A DNA stretch of 64,000 nt from Myrica gale (lineage: Eukaryota > Streptophyta > Magnoliopsida > Fagales > Myricaceae), in NCBI GenBank assembly GCA_963930655.1, contig OZ005610.1, positions 20,653,001 to 20,717,000 on the forward strand, read 5' to 3'. The position numbers and the translations under genes are program-made. The notes beneath the pieces are model-generated. The model did not search any database. It was not told where the DNA came from and saw only the letters and a list, made by a program, of their open reading frames with translations. This document shows, in pieces, positions 34,219 through 49,000 of this stretch (positions within the stretch are counted from its first letter, which is position 1; every line of letters begins with the position of its first letter).

Positions 34219-34830
34219 TTGTTTTGGTTTTGTTTAGATAATGGAGAAGTTTTTGATAAAAAAAAACTAGCGGGGTCGTATAGTACTCCTAGCGTGGTGC
34301 TACTTCTGAGTCGAATATTAGCTCGAAAAAACCTCGTGTTTTGTTTAGTCCAGATGATATTATTGTTGACCCAGGGTTACGTAAACTCATTGAAGAATAT
34401 GATGTTGGAATTAGGGACCGAGTTCGTAAGAAGTATTTGATAAAAAGGTCTTTATCAGCCGCTTGAGCATGATTTTCCTAAGAAGAAATATGGAAACCGA
34501 AGGAGAGATTTTTTGGAGTCATGGTTCAAAGAATATGAGTGGTTGGAATACAGTGTATCAGAGGATGTTGCGTATTGCTTGTGGTGTTATTTATTTAGGT
34601 GAAGTAGAGGATCAATATCTGTGGGTGTTGTGTTTACATCTATGGGGTTTAGCAATTGGAAAAAGGGAGTGGAGGTATTTGGTGATCATGTTGGTGCAGT
34701 TAATAGTGCTCACAATGATGCTAGAAAACAATGTGAAGCACTCAGAAATCAGCGATAAAGTCACATATTTTATCTGTACACGGACACGATATAGAGAATA
34801 TACTGAACCGTAGGATCCAATTGTCATCTA
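34219..34830 (+). pseudogene. hAT-type transposase / TTF-type zinc finger protein fragment
   Basis: Spread over several frames of the plus strand is the N-terminal region of zinc-finger MYM/TTF-type hAT proteins: IIVDPGLRKLIEEYDVGIRD then RVRKKYLIK; then EHDFPKKKYGNRRRDFLESW; then EYEWLEYSVSEDVAYCLWCY with the paired cysteines of the zinc finger. At least three frameshifts and no downstream dimerisation domain make it a dead fragment. Confidence 0.75.
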
Positions 34831-35435
34831 TCAGTCTCAACAAATAATACGATACTTTAATTTCAATATAATATATTTTTAATGCTTTTAATCTTTAATT
34901 TTGAATATTTTAACTCTAAGACATTTTTGTGCATTAAGTAATTAATTTTTTTTTTTTGTCATTTTTTTTAGGAGTTGGTCTCTTTCAAATTCGATCCTGA
35001 TTTCGTCGTTTACTAAGCCTATCTACAAAAGTAGATGAAAAGATCTTTTTATATGACCTGTGGGCTCAATTAATCCACGGAGAAAAATAATTATTACAGG
35101 ACTTCATGAGATGAAGTCGCAAACGATAAGCATTGGGTTAAAGGGTACGACCAAAAATGGAACAGTGACTGGGCAATGGACTGTTTGGTGTGCGGGGGAG
35201 AGAGACAGAGAGGGTGCTACTTTTTTTGAATTGATTGAAAAGCAGTGCACTTTCTTTTGCTTTTTTTTTCCCACATTAATAGTTTCGACATGACGATGAT
35301 TGTGAAGTTTCCTTTCTTTATCATTTTCGTCCACGGCATCATAATAACTCAAATTTATATAAAAAAGGGGGAAAAATAAAAACAAAAAGTAATGCCTTTA
35401 TTTGTTTTTTCGACGTCTTTCATTGGTACAAGGAA

Positions 35436-35595
35436 GGCTCCGTTTATATATTAAAATTTTTTTATTTTAAAATTTTAATATAATAAAAAATTACAATATA
35501 ATCTCTCTCTATCAAATTATTACTTTTCACTATAAAAAATATAAAAAATTACCTCTATTTTTACTTTTTCATCAACCCCTAATTCTTAATACCAC
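35436..35595. mobile_element. MITE-like element, family member 2
   Basis: Matches the reverse complement of 15056-15224 over most of its length (acaatataatctctctct; cttttcactataaaaaatat). AT-rich, non-coding, short. Confidence 0.55.
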
Positions 35596-37827
35596 TTGTG
35601 TTGATTTACTTTCATTCATCAGAGTTATCTATTCTTGCGGGTCCTTTGCGGGAAAGAAAATCATGTCGGCTTTTACATCTTGTTGAAAGGTTTATTTCTC
35701 AGCTCTATACATGAATCAACCCACATGCAGTCAGTAGAAACGTCCTTTAGTAGATGACACGGGTATCCAGAACTTCACCCGATTAATCCTTTTAAATAAT
35801 TGAGCCGCAAGATCTTTGAGGTGTTCTCGAAGGATTGGTAGTAATATTTAAGAGTTTCAAATGTATGATCTTTGAAAGGAGCAAATTCTCAAGTCTCAGA
35901 TTTAGATTACCAGACCAATTCCCTGGGGATTGCACAAATTCTTAGCAAAGCATAAAGGTAGAGAAAATAATCGATTCTTGCTTAGTTAAGTTAGTTTGAT
36001 TGATACTTGGATATCCATGGAAAAAGGGACTCAAAAATAGAAAATAAAAGAAAAGAGGGCAAGTATTCCTATCTTACACTTTCATCACATAGGACCTTCT
36101 AGACTAAACTGACAGCACCATCGATTAATAAGTGGAATTACATTGTCATGGATTGATGAGTTGTAAATGTACTTAGAACTATTTACAGTCATGTTGCAGA
36201 GGTTGTAGTATCTTTTGCTATAAGGGTGACAAAGTACTATCCTTCATGAGGTGGTAGATTCGAGGCATCACCACCCCTTCCTGTAGTTCTACCTCAATCG
36301 AGAAAGAGAGTGGCATATTTCCTTTCCAACCCAAAAAAAGGAAGGTCGATTTCGGTGTATTTTCCCAAGTTCGACTCTCTCTAAGATGACTTAAATGGAA
36401 GATCGTGGATAGTAAATTCCTACGCTAACCTCTCTAAAGTTTGTTTATATATTAAGTGAATACCACTTTAGTGATGTTCGTCTAGGAAGAAAAATTAAAC
36501 ATTTTACGAAATATTTTGAAAGCAAAAAAACTCAACGAAACATTCAAAATACCAATAAATTCAATACAAACAACACTTTTTCATACCGATTTCCACCATG
36601 AAAATCAATTTAGTTAGGGTTCACCGCTCCAATTTTCCTCTGTTACCGAACAAAAAATTGCAAAATAAGGTCTATAGTAAAAAGTGGTAACACACATAAT
36701 CTGTCTAGGAATGAAAACATGACCTTCAACGTAACGGCTTGCAGCCGCCCACCGTGCAAAAGAGAAGTGAATGTTAGGTATGAATAAGCCACAGTTACGT
36801 GCAACGCCAGAACTTCTAAACGTTTGGAGTGAACCCCGTTAAGCGTCCTTGTCAATTTCCTACTCGGATGCAACCCTTACCCACTAACGCATAACTTTCT
36901 TGTTTTGGCACCCTAAGCCATACGGCATGCAGAAGCCGAGCTACGAATTCCCAAATATCAAGAACCTGTTTTCGAAGCAAACTCAACAAGAAATGTGGTC
37001 CCCTACTGTCCGGGAGGAATCCCTTTTCATCCCAACCATCCTTTGTGTAAGGATCTATAGGAAAATAAATAAATTGATGTAGATATTATGTAACAGGTCG
37101 AATTGAGGAATCGTGTAGAAATGAACTCTAATCTCCTTAACCAAACAGCAAAGAAGTAAAACCCACATTGGATTTTCTGGGAAAGTTAAGCAAGGTTCAA
37201 CCAACAAACGAGTTCTGATCAGCCCTAGGAATTAGATAGGAAAAGGAGAAAGAAAAAATGATGCAGAATATCCATCTGTTGACATTTGGGCCAGGATTGT
37301 CTGAAAAAGTACACCCCAAAATGCCAAAAGCATATCAAAGGTCCAGCACGTGTTCCAAATCTATTTATCAGGAAAAACCAAAACGCAAAAGTAAAGTTTA
37401 CTAGAACCGCCCCCTCAATGACTAATGGATATGGAGAAGTAAACATCACCTCAGTCTAAAGTGTACCAACACTGCATTATCTGAGATATCAAGCTTATCT
37501 AAGAATGGGAATTGTGATATTCACCAGTACATATTATCAACAGTGAACTTCATAATACCAGACACCTTTACAATTCATGGATTTTAGATTGAAGAATTGG
37601 TGAAAGAAAAAGCTAATGCTTTGAGGTATATATATACACCCACCACCTACAGGCTTACAAATCCGGTACCCTGCACATGCCATGTTAATCTTAGACAAGG
37701 GTACTTCATGTGAACTATAGACATTTGTCGACCGACTCGGGTGCCATTTCAGAGCCAGTAAGCAGATGCAGCTCATACCAGCTCATACCTCTTGCTGCAC
37801 ACCAAAACGTAGCTAGGTACAATACTC
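35596..37827. other. Intergenic DNA downstream of the FLAP1-like gene
   Basis: No gene recognised on either strand; frames are short and without motifs. The part next to 37828 will include the 3' UTR of the minus-strand gene. Confidence 0.45.
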
Positions 37828-39955
37828 TTACAAAGGCCTCAAAAGTGGATAATCTTCGAGAAGTTCCCGCTCTGATAGTGTGTCATTTTCATTCTGAGGG
37901 GTCCACAATACCTCAACCGCCTGCTTGCAAACATAAGATATTTCAGGCACAGGAAAAAAAAATTCCTACCAATCATGATCAGCAAATTCTCATTATTACC
38001 AATATTTTGCTGGAGGGAATGGATCCAAGCTTTTGCAAGGCTTCTTTCAAGTCCCCACTGCCATTAATGGTGGGCAGCTTATGTACTCCATCAGCAGCCA
38101 CCAAGATCGTTATCTGAATTACAAAAGCACAGGATGTCAGGAAATATGAAAAGGAAAATTTACATTTCTACTTCCAATAATATACATGCCCTAGAGATAG
38201 GCTACTTAGTCAAAGATGCTGTGAGTTTGCGTGTTATGCTTGTAGAATAATCAGAAAGAATAATATGCATCTAAAAAGCCATAACAAAGAATGGCAGTTA
38301 ATTCCTTCATGAGATATGCATATGAATTACAGATTTTAAGCGAAAACATCAACAGAGCATAACAAGCTATTGCTTCCATAACATTGAAAACCTGCTACGC
38401 GAGCAAACTAAACCAACCCCAGCTAGGCTGCTTTGTTTTACCTCGATAAGAGGTCCTAAGAGCACCTTGGACTCAGAAGCAGAGAGACAAATCAGTCTTG
38501 TGGTCACAGATCTATGAGTCAAGCAGACAAAGACATTTATTCTGAAAGAATGTCAAGGAGGTCTTTCTTATCATTAGGATCTGAAAGAACTTGAGCACTA
38601 GGAACATCTAAAAACAGAAAAGAAAAAAAGAAACCTTCCATCCTGTTATGATAAATGTTGTCATAGGCTGCCCTCAAAAACTAAATCATCAAGTTTCTTG
38701 GCTGCCCTTAGAGAGTTAACCAAGAAATATGCAAAAGCATAAAAGGCTTAACGAAGAGATCAACATCGAAAATTCATCTATGTTCCATACCTTTCCACAG
38801 GAAAACCAAAAGCAGTTGCTGTCAGCTAGAAGTTAATCTAAAATTGATTCAGTGTAACAGGGCCTTCAGTCTGGCTCTAGTACGTCAACTAGGTCTGAAC
38901 AGACCTAGATGGATTTGGTTCTATTAGAATGATAACCCACAACTGCAACTAAGTCCCACCACAAATTTCCATTCCATGATAACTTCCAAAACTTCTGAAT
39001 CTACTAAAAAATTCCAAGACTACGGTGTCCCTTTCCAGCAAGCACTGTAGTTGTTGTAATGGTCAATCAGAATTAGAAGTTAAGAGAATTATAGTACAAC
39101 AATTAAAATGCTTCTGAATTTAAAAGTTATTAAGGGATTCAACACAGGCGTGCCTTTTTCGTGGAGGTGTATTTCTTAGTTTTAGTTTCTCTTTTCTGCG
39201 CAGAAAAGATAAGTACATCAATGAAAGGGAAAAAATCCTCCTCATGTCATCACAGAATTGAAAACCAACCAAAATTGATTCAGTTCTACGTCAATAACAA
39301 ACCACTCAAATGGAACTGGGTTAGTTTCATTCTCTGACACATTTATACCACTAAGTATACAACTCCCACGAACATTGCATCCATCTCAATTTAACCTTCA
39401 CCACATCCCAAAGTTTCTTTTGTGTGAATGTGGGGGTGGGGGTGGGGGTGAGGGCTAATCATTTGAGAGACCAGATAAGTTCCAATGCTCCCTACATTGG
39501 AGAGTACACTTTCTTGACAGCAGTAGGGTGTACACAGCTGCATCATAGTTTGGAATATTTGGTGAAAGAGCCCAACATGGGAACATCACATTACAAAAAC
39601 CTCCGCAAGATTGGGAGCATCAATCAGCTGACATTTGCAATATCTGGTGAGATTTGGGGTCAGCTACTCATCGTATCACGCAAACAATTTTTTGATGTAG
39701 GGCTGACAAAAACCTCCGCAAGAGACATAACCATACTTTTTTTGATGTAGGGCTGAAGGGGGAACCCATTCAAAGGATTTCCTAATGCTCTCAATTTGGC
39801 TGGTTGCATGCTTTAGGAAGCATATACTTTTATTCTTCAAAGTTTCGCTCTTTTCAACTTTTGATTGCAATTTGCTTAGAGGATGCATTGTAATCATCAA
39901 TCATCATGTGTATTAATTCTATGAACTTTTAAAGCAATATTAGTACTTAGATTAA

Positions 39956-40006
<51 letters not shown>

Positions 40007-43000
40007 GACAGGTAGGAGACAATATGTTAGTCGTAAGTAAAGTATGACCATATACTATGAACACTATATTTTTAATAAAGTATACCAGCAGATGACCAAC
40101 ATTCAGGCTATAAATGCAGCATTTTGAGATGCACTTTTAAACCCACATTAAGTAGACCTTACCACAATGTACTCATTGCTGAATCCATTAGATCTCTGAC
40201 TACCCGTGCTTTGCTTTTTAATGTTGTTCACATTAACAAGGGTTTCTTCATCAAATTTCCCTCGTTCTTCAATAGAAAGTTGATTGAAGTGTTTCTCTCC
40301 ATCCTCCATACTCCTCTTTAAATCCACCTGCAACAAAGGCACGAATTATATATATCATCAAGATTGCTGAACCTAATCAAACTAAGTTCTCAAAAAAATG
40401 TCATTTTATGGAGAAATGACAGTAGCAAACATATTCCGAGAAAGGACTGTAGAAATTGGCCTAAATAAAAAACGATGAGATGAACTAGAAAAATTCCTAC
40501 TTCACAAATAACTTATTCTGGAGGTAGAGAAATCAAGTTAATTGCTCAAGAGCTCTGAAAAAAAAAACTACTATTGTCCCCAGGCGGGGTTGCCTACAAA
40601 AGTAAGGTACTAACTCATGTAGCACAAATAGGTCAACTTTAAACTTCCAGAGCATGGAAAGTAGAGAATCAAGTTTAGTATTTTTGGAAAAATACAAGGG
40701 TGCTGGATATGACAAGAACACAATTTTTCATAGTTGCCCCTTCCTTCCACCCACTGTGTGGGCGGTGATCCACCCTTCACTCATTTTTTTTCAAAGAACA
40801 TTCAACCTTACTGTAGTTTTATGCTTCAGTATATGAAAATGTTCTAGGAGATGGCATTCAACTTACAGATGAATAACCAGAGATACAATAATCAGGATGC
40901 CGAAGCAAAGCTAGCGTTGTCTCTGCACCCAAAGACAAGTCAGAGTTATAAGATAACTGACAACAATACAAGTAGCAAGAAAGCTCTAGCTTGACATATC
41001 ATATATCACCAGTCTTTAGATCAAGCAATCCATATGAAGCCAAAACCAGGATCAAAATATATACCATCCATGAATGTTTATCTTTTATTATATATAAAAT
41101 GAAATGACAAATGATACTACAAGGAACAACAAAGTAAGAAGCAACACAATGAACAACAACGTAAGAAGCAACACAATAACTGGACGTCACATGTGATTGC
41201 CGACAAAACAGGGATACTATGAATGATCTGCAAGTTGGTCCCAAGTTTCAACAAGTCAACACTATAGGGATGTCACTCCAACATCGCTACAATGAACAGT
41301 TTTGTGTCTTTGATGGCATTTGGAAACTTCTTTATCAGTTTACTAGTGTGAATCATGCTAAGATCACACCAAACTTGTGATCTACATGTCATCTCCTAGA
41401 CAGGTGTTTATATGTGAATTTTTCTAAAGACGCAAGCTAGTATACATAGAATTTAACCCTTTGTGCATTTGTTTCAATCATATTTGCACTCAATAAAATT
41501 TGGTCTGTAAGTTTGCTCATCTAGAATTCTGCTATTATTAGCACAAAAGCCTTGCGTCCTTGTTCTGACAAATTCAAGAGTAATCTTTTAGATCTGTAGC
41601 TGGCTATTACAAAGAGTTTCTTACAGCTGTATGAATATCAGTAGACAAAACCAATTCTCTCGTGTGGACCAGGGATAAGAAAAAATAAACTTTTTACAGG
41701 AGGAAAATGGTTTCTTTTTACAGCAGTATTTTCTAGACAACAAGGCCACAACGGATTTGAAGAGACTAGTTGTGTTTTCTCTTCTTCTTTTTTGATAAGG
41801 GAAACTTTATTATAAACCAAAAAAGAGAAAAAGTAACAGTACAGAAGAGCTATACTGAATCACCTAAGCCATACAAGCTAAAAAGCTAATGAAATCTGAA
41901 AAATCCGAGAAAGGACAACCAAGAACAATATTAGCCCACAAAAACAAAGAAAGCAACAGCTTGCCCTTCAACCCTACTAGAGACGAAAAAGTGTCGTTGA
42001 AGCATCTATCATTCCGCTCCCGCCAAATAACCCACCAAATGCACAAAGGGATCATCTTCCACACCATCGAAGCAAAGGGATTAATAAACTTCCTCCTCCA
42101 ACCATACAACACATCAACCACCCTAGATGGCATAACCCAACAATAATTAGTTATGCTCAACATATGATATCAAAGCTCTCTAGCCACCGAACAATGAAGG
42201 AGGATATGATCCACCGATTCCCCACAATTTCTGCATAGGAAGCACCAATCGATAACACATAATCCCCTCCTTCTCAGATTGTCAATAGTCAAGACTCTCC
42301 CATGAGCTGCCTCCCACACAAAAAAGGAAACTCTCATAGGGATGGAGGACCGCCAAATCTGCCTCCACAGGAAACGGAGGCCAGGGTTGCAAGAGAGTAT
42401 CCCATACATCGACTTTACGGAGAAATTCTCAGATCTGGACCCCGTCCAACACATCCTATCTTCGGCCCCACCACGAGGGACCAGAGGAGAAAGAAACGAG
42501 AAGAAGGACAAGAAGATCTCCAACTCCCAATCATTAGCCGTTCTGACAAACTGAATATTCCAAGCCCCCCCTCCAGAATTCCCATCCCAATTGTCCGCCA
42601 CCATAGCATATTTATTGCGGGCTATATCAAAAAGCAGCACGAACACAAGGCTCAGAGGTCTATCCCCACACCAGAGATCACACCAAAACCGCACTTTACT
42701 ACCACAACCCACCGCAAAACGGATGTTCTCACCGAAGGTGGTCCACCCTTTACTGATATATCTCCACAAACTTACTCCATAAGAACCCTCACAATGGAGG
42801 GTCCTCCACCCACCCTCCATACTCCCATATTTATCCAAAATAACACTCTTCCACAAACTATTATGCTCCAACGCAAAACGCCACAACCACTTCCCGAGCA
42901 AAGCCTTATTGAAAGTGACCAACCTCCTAATACCCAACCCTCCAAACCTTATAGGGTAGCACACTTTATCCCACTTGAGAAGATGAAATTTATGGATATT

Positions 43001-46000
43001 TGCTTCGCTCCCCCATAAAAAATCTCTCTGAAGCTTCTTCAATCTGCAAGCCACAGAGGAAGGGATAGGGAAGAGAGACAAAAAGTAAGTCGGGAGACTA
43101 ACAAGAGTGGATTTGATCAAGGTAACTCTACCGCCCTTCGAGAGGTAACACCTCTTCCACCCCGCCAACCTCCTCTCTGTACGTTCAATAATGTCATTCC
43201 AAATGTGGATGCTTTTAAAACAGGCTCCCAAAGGAAAGCCAAGATAAGTGATAGGGAGAGAGGACACTCTACAACCCATAATTCCAGCCAAGTCACAAAT
43301 ATGTCCCACCGCACCAATAGGAATAATTTCAGACTTTGCAAGATTGATCTTGAGCCCAGATACCGCCTCAAAGCATAGGAGGAGACAACGAAGATGGCGA
43401 ATCTGGGTCTTCTCAGCCTCACATAAGATAAGTGTATCATCAGCAAAAAACAAATGCGAAATACACACCCCACCCTGCCCACCTCTAGCAACATTGAAAC
43501 CCTGAATGGCACCAAACTCAACTAACTTCTGCAGCATCCTGCTAAAGGCCTCCATAACCAGAACAAAAAGAAATGGTGAGAGAGGATCACCTTGACGCAA
43601 ACCACGAGTGGCACCAAAAAAGCCTTCTGGAGTCCCATTCACAAGAACCGAATATTTCACCATTGAGATACAAAACTCGATCCATCTACACCACTTGACC
43701 CCAAAACCACATCTCCTCAACATGTAAAGAAGGAAACTCCAGTTTACATGATCATAGGCCTTGTGCACATCTAGTTTGCATAGCACACCAAATAAATTAG
43801 AACGCATCCTGGAGTCAATGCACTCACTAGCGATAAGAACAGCATCAACAATCTGTCTTCCCCTCACAAAGGCACTTTACGAAGGAGAAATAATAGTATT
43901 CATGACCACCTTCATCCTATTGGCCAACACCTTGGCCAGAATTTTATAAACCCCTCCCACCAAGTTAATAGGCCGAAAGTCCTTCAATTCAACCGCTCCT
44001 TGTTTCTTGGGGATCAAGACAATGAAGGTGGCATTGAGACTTCTGACAAATCGTCCCACCTGAGCAAACTCATTAAATGTGGAGAGAACATCCCCCTTAA
44101 TAATATCCCAGCAGGATTGAAAGAAGGCCAAGAAGAAGCCATCCGAACCTGGGGCCTTATCACTGTTAAGACTACGCACCACTCCCGTCACCTCATCCTC
44201 ATCAAAGGATCTTTCTAGCCACTCCGCAGCATCTCCCTGGATCGAGTCAAACTCCAAGCCATCCAACAAAGGTCTCCAAGAGTGATTCTCCATATATAGG
44301 GAATTGTAGAATCTCACAATCTCCTCAGAAACACTAACAGGATCCTCAACAAGTTCTCCCTCGACCACCAAGGAAGAAATGGAGTTCGTCTTCCTATTAG
44401 AGTTAGCAACCCGGTGAAAGAATTTGGTGCATCTATCCCCCTCTCTCAGCCATAAAGCTCTAGATTCTGCCTCCAGCTAATCTCCTCCATGTCAATCAAA
44501 AGATTCACCTCCACAGTAATATTCAGCTTTCGAGCATGACCCGCATCATCAAGCCTCCCTTCCTCATCCAGAACATCCAAAGAGGACATCTCCTGAAGCA
44601 ACGATTTCTTTTTAGAGGCCACTTCCCCAAAAAACTCACGGTTCCAATTCTTGATATCCTGCTTTAAAGCCTTCAATTTAGAGTCAAGCACAAAACTCGG
44701 GGACCCTGAAAAAACATAAGACCTCCACCACTCCCCAACCCTATCAAGAAAATCGTCAGCCTTAAGCCACATATTTTCAAATCTAAAAGGCTTCTTACCA
44801 CGCCCCACCAAACTACACTCCAAGGAGATAGGAAAATGGTCAGAATACAATCTTGGCAGCCTCTTCTGAATAACATCCGGAAATAAAGATTCCCAACTAG
44901 GACTAAAGAAGAAACGATCAATCCGGGACCAAGAGTGGGCAAATCTCCCTTTAGACCAAGTGAAGCTACCTCCCACCAAAGGGATGTCAACCAAGAGATT
45001 CTCATCAATGAACTCCGAGAATTCCATCATAGCATTGTTGAACCCTACCGCCCCCGACCGCTCACTAGGAAAGCGGGAGACATTGAAATCACCCCCAAAA
45101 CACCATGGAAGATCCCACCATGCAATCACCCCAGCCAATTCCTCCCACAAATTTCGCCTCCTACAATCATCATTGGGACCATAAACCCCCGAGAAACCCC
45201 AAAGAGCCCCCTCCTCAACGTTTCTTAACACCACCAAAACAGAGAAGCAACCAACGCAAGAGTCCACCAACTCATACACCCGCGTATCTCAAATAATCAA
45301 GATACCCCCCGAAGCACCCTCCGCATCCAAACAGCTCCAACCGACATGAGAGCCCCCCATAAATTTCGGATAATGGCCGGAGAAATAGACCCCAACTTTG
45401 TTTCTTGAAGACAGATCAAATCAGGTTTCCAACTCCTCAACAAGTTACCGATTCTACAACGTTTGGCTCTATCATTGAGCCCCCTTACATTCCAACTAAG
45501 TATTTTGGGCTACATAAAGACTGTTGTTGATCCCTCCCTCCCTTCCTACTCTTCCTCGACACATAAGTCTTTCCTTCATAATTCACTGTGGAATTCAGAC
45601 TTTTAAGCTCTCTTAGGCATTTACCTCCGGTTTTGATGGAGGGGGAGCAATTCCGATGTCTCTCTTGCTCCAAAGCAGCAAAAAGAGACACTAGTTCCTC
45701 CTCATGCCCGTCGCAAGACACACCCACAAGCTGTCTGACTGAAGAGACCATACTTAAGACCCACTCAGATTCTGCACTCTTAGAAACATTGTGTTGAATA
45801 GCATCAACCAAAGGTGCTGGAATCAGAGCCGAACCAACCTCAATATTCTGCACAGCCAACTCAGCAGTCCTCCGAACTAGCTCCCCAGCCTCATCCTCCA
45901 CCTACCCCACCCAAACACCTTGAGAAGGCTCCAGAAGGGCAGTCACATCACACCCTGAGGTTCCCCCCTTCTCGAACAACAATTCGAGCTCAAAGGGAGG

Positions 46001-49000
46001 CGAAGGGGGGGCAGCCGCGACCAACCCAACCTCAACAGAAGGAGAAAAAAGCTCCCCAGGGGTCGACGACACCCCTTTAATCAACTCTCCTACATCCCGG
46101 GTCTCTACCGCAACCAGAGAGTCGCCGACAGCCCCCGCGACGACGACAGAAAGGGTCGTCGAAGATCCTGCGAGATGATCACAGGAAAGAGGCAGAGCTT
46201 CAAAGCTAAACGAACTTCCGGCAACTCCAGCGGCCTCGCCAGCCTCCCGCGACACTGTTGAACACGGGTCGGGGCTCCCACGACAGCCTGGGATGGCTAA
46301 TGCACCGGACTGCCCATTCTTTTCCTTCGCACCAGTCGACTTTCCCAGCCCAATCGCAAGCCCATGCCCAATCTCGACCTCCTCAATGGGCAACGATAAG
46401 ACGGGCTCGAACAGCTTCGGCCCAGCGTCAACGTGACGACCCAAAGGCTTCTCCAGCCCAACAGCAGCGGACCCAACCTGCTGTGAAAAGAGACACGGGC
46501 CAACCTCCAAACTCGGGCCATCTTCTTTCGGGGCCACACCTCCACAATCCAAACAACTAAGGCCCAAGCCGGCCTTCCCCATTACATTTAAAGCCCCAAA
46601 TAAACGCTCCATCTCAGCCTTAAGCCCAAACAGCCGCGTGCGAAAATGCTCAGCACATAAGCACGCATCCGTTCTGTCATCAGCCGAAGAAACATTAAAT
46701 GCCTCCTTGGAAACGGAGCAGTCAGCCGCCAAAAACTCCTGCAAAGCCTCTTTCTTCTCATGCGTACACGAAACTTGAGCCCGGCCGCCAAAATTCAGTT
46801 TACTCCCACTTTTCGAGAAATCTTTACCGAAGTGCACCGATGAAGGAAGCCTTCTGACGACATCTGCGAATGAAAAACCCTTCCTTCTCCCTGCATCACC
46901 CCTCGAAGAACTGAGTTTCCTCACCGAGTCGAGGAAGTCGACTACATCCTGAAAACAATCAGACAACAGCCTCCAACCACTACCGGCGTCACCTTCGGGG
47001 ACCATTATCATACCCCTTCGACGTCCTTCCCCATACTCAATGATGGCTACATAACGCCCCGCCTTGTTCCAACACCTCTGAGCCAATAAAGCTTTAGAAG
47101 ATTCGTTAAACTTCAAAGCAAAGGGACAACCAGCATCAGCCTCCAACAACTTTTCAACCATGTTAACCATCCATATTGCACTGAACCTTCCTAACGAAAT
47201 CGAACTGAAACTTTTCCTACTCCATTCCGACACCTTGATCACTCCCCCATCGCTCACTGAAACTTGGAATTCCTTAGCTTCGATTCTAAAACACCTCGAG
47301 AACCCCATTTGTTATCCTTTTTCTTCCTTCCAAATGCGAAGATTCCCACATAAGTTTCCCTTGAAAAAGATCCAGATCCTCTATCACCGATAACTCCCGG
47401 TGTCTTGGACCCGTTACAACTCTGTTCAACTTTGCAAAAGTAGTAGCCAGATCATCCACATAAGACAAAGATCCGACCCCCACACCCTGAGGAATTCTCC
47501 GCGAACTCCTTGAGGTCTTTGTCTCCGAATCTCTCCATATCCACGGAAAAACCCTAGCAACCGAGACGCAGAAGAAGAAGCAAAGCTACGTCGATTCGAC
47601 GATCTTTTAAAAGGCAACCTGAGTATATGCCGACTGAGCAGTTGTTCTTTCTTTTCAACTGTAATTTTGAGCTTCCCTTTGCCAAATGTATCACATTTCC
47701 CTCACGGATTCAATAATAGAGAAATAATTAAAAATCAAGTGGAATTTATATAACATATTTATTAATAAGACTAATAGAAATCACCATAGATGTTTTATAT
47801 ATCTAACACCTTGCAGCGACAAATCAGAAAAATAACAACTCTGATCTCAAATGCCTTCACCAGCTTGAACATTGTCCATCTCAGCTTTTGATAAGTCACC
47901 AAGAATTATGTTGATCAAAAAATCTCACGCACTCATTTCGCAAGATGATCTCAGTTCAACGTATAGATGGAATAAGCTTGCAATCAGCAAGAGCCCTTAA
48001 TACAATCTCTTCTGGGCTATGTAACATAAAAAACCATATTACTTCGACATTTATACCGATAATCAATGGGTGAATTTAAGATTGCACTATACCACCAAAG
48101 AACAACTTTCACAATCGAATTTATTTTTAAACTTGACGCAGCCAAAACTTGCCTCATTGGGAAAGCAAAAGCTTTACTATAACCTCACCTGCTAAGCAGG
48201 ATCATATTTTTTTCTCGCCCTCAATAATTTAACTTCTCAACTCTGAAGGATTAGAATCTGCAACTTCTCACTCACAAAGTCACTGAAGATTAGAATCTGA
48301 AACCTCTCACTCACAATCACGACCTTAAGGAAGTGAAAGTGTTATTTCAGCTCCAACTCACAACAAGGATACATAATCAGAGCATATGAGGAACATCCTA
48401 TACCCATGATAACAAAAAATACAGCCTGCAAAGTTTGTTTGAATATTTGAATAATTTGGTTTATATAAGAAATAAACCAAAAAACAGAAAAATAATAAAA
48501 TAATTATTTCGAAGCCTCACCTGTCAATACATAGCTCAAACCCTCAGAGCTAGAGGTATCCGCATTTTCGGCAATCCGATTAAGATCTCTTTGAAGTGAC
48601 CGGCCCATGCCCAACAATCCGACCTAAGGAGAGGTAATAATGAGGAAAATAACTTAGGATTTTCAGAAGTGCATCAGAACTCAAGTTCTAACAAACACGT
48701 CCTCTCCATGACTTGATGAAGACACATAACTATTCTGTAGGCCCCTAAAGGGACCTTACCAAATCTGATTAAACAGAATGGCAGTATATTTGAAAAACGT
48801 AAAACTTCCTATCTCTAAACTACATCCCTAACTTCTGAGCATTTTCCAAATAGTCCACTACTCAACCGCGGGGACCAAGAAATTTCATTGGAGCTGATTT
48901 AGTATTAACATGGTCAATGTTCTTTGTTTTTCCAAACATTAGAATATGCGGAAAGTAGTAACTTCAGAAATTCTCCAAGCTTTTCCTTCAAAAAGCTATA

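Larger units (their letters stand above)
41788..47639 (-). mobile_element. Nearly full-length L1-type LINE inside FLAP1-like intron 2, sense orientation
   Basis: About 5.85 kb on the same strand as the host gene. The 3' end near 41788-41830 (minus strand) shows AATAAA and ttatcaaaaaa; the 5' end is near 47639. Candidate target duplications are agttgtgttttctcttcttc (41768-41787) and agttgttctttcttttcaac (47640-47659), which match imperfectly. ORF1 and ORF2 are almost open, each damaged by only a few changes, so the insertion is fairly recent compared with the other two LINEs in the window. Confidence 0.9.

Noticed and set aside
42302..43018. 238-codon plus-strand open frame
   Set aside because: Antisense shadow of the LINE ORF2, which has clear RT and zf-RVT motifs on the minus strand.
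45902..47308. 468-codon frame as a FLAP1-intron-nested host gene
   Set aside because: Position and frame relation to the downstream endonuclease/RT identify it as LINE ORF1.
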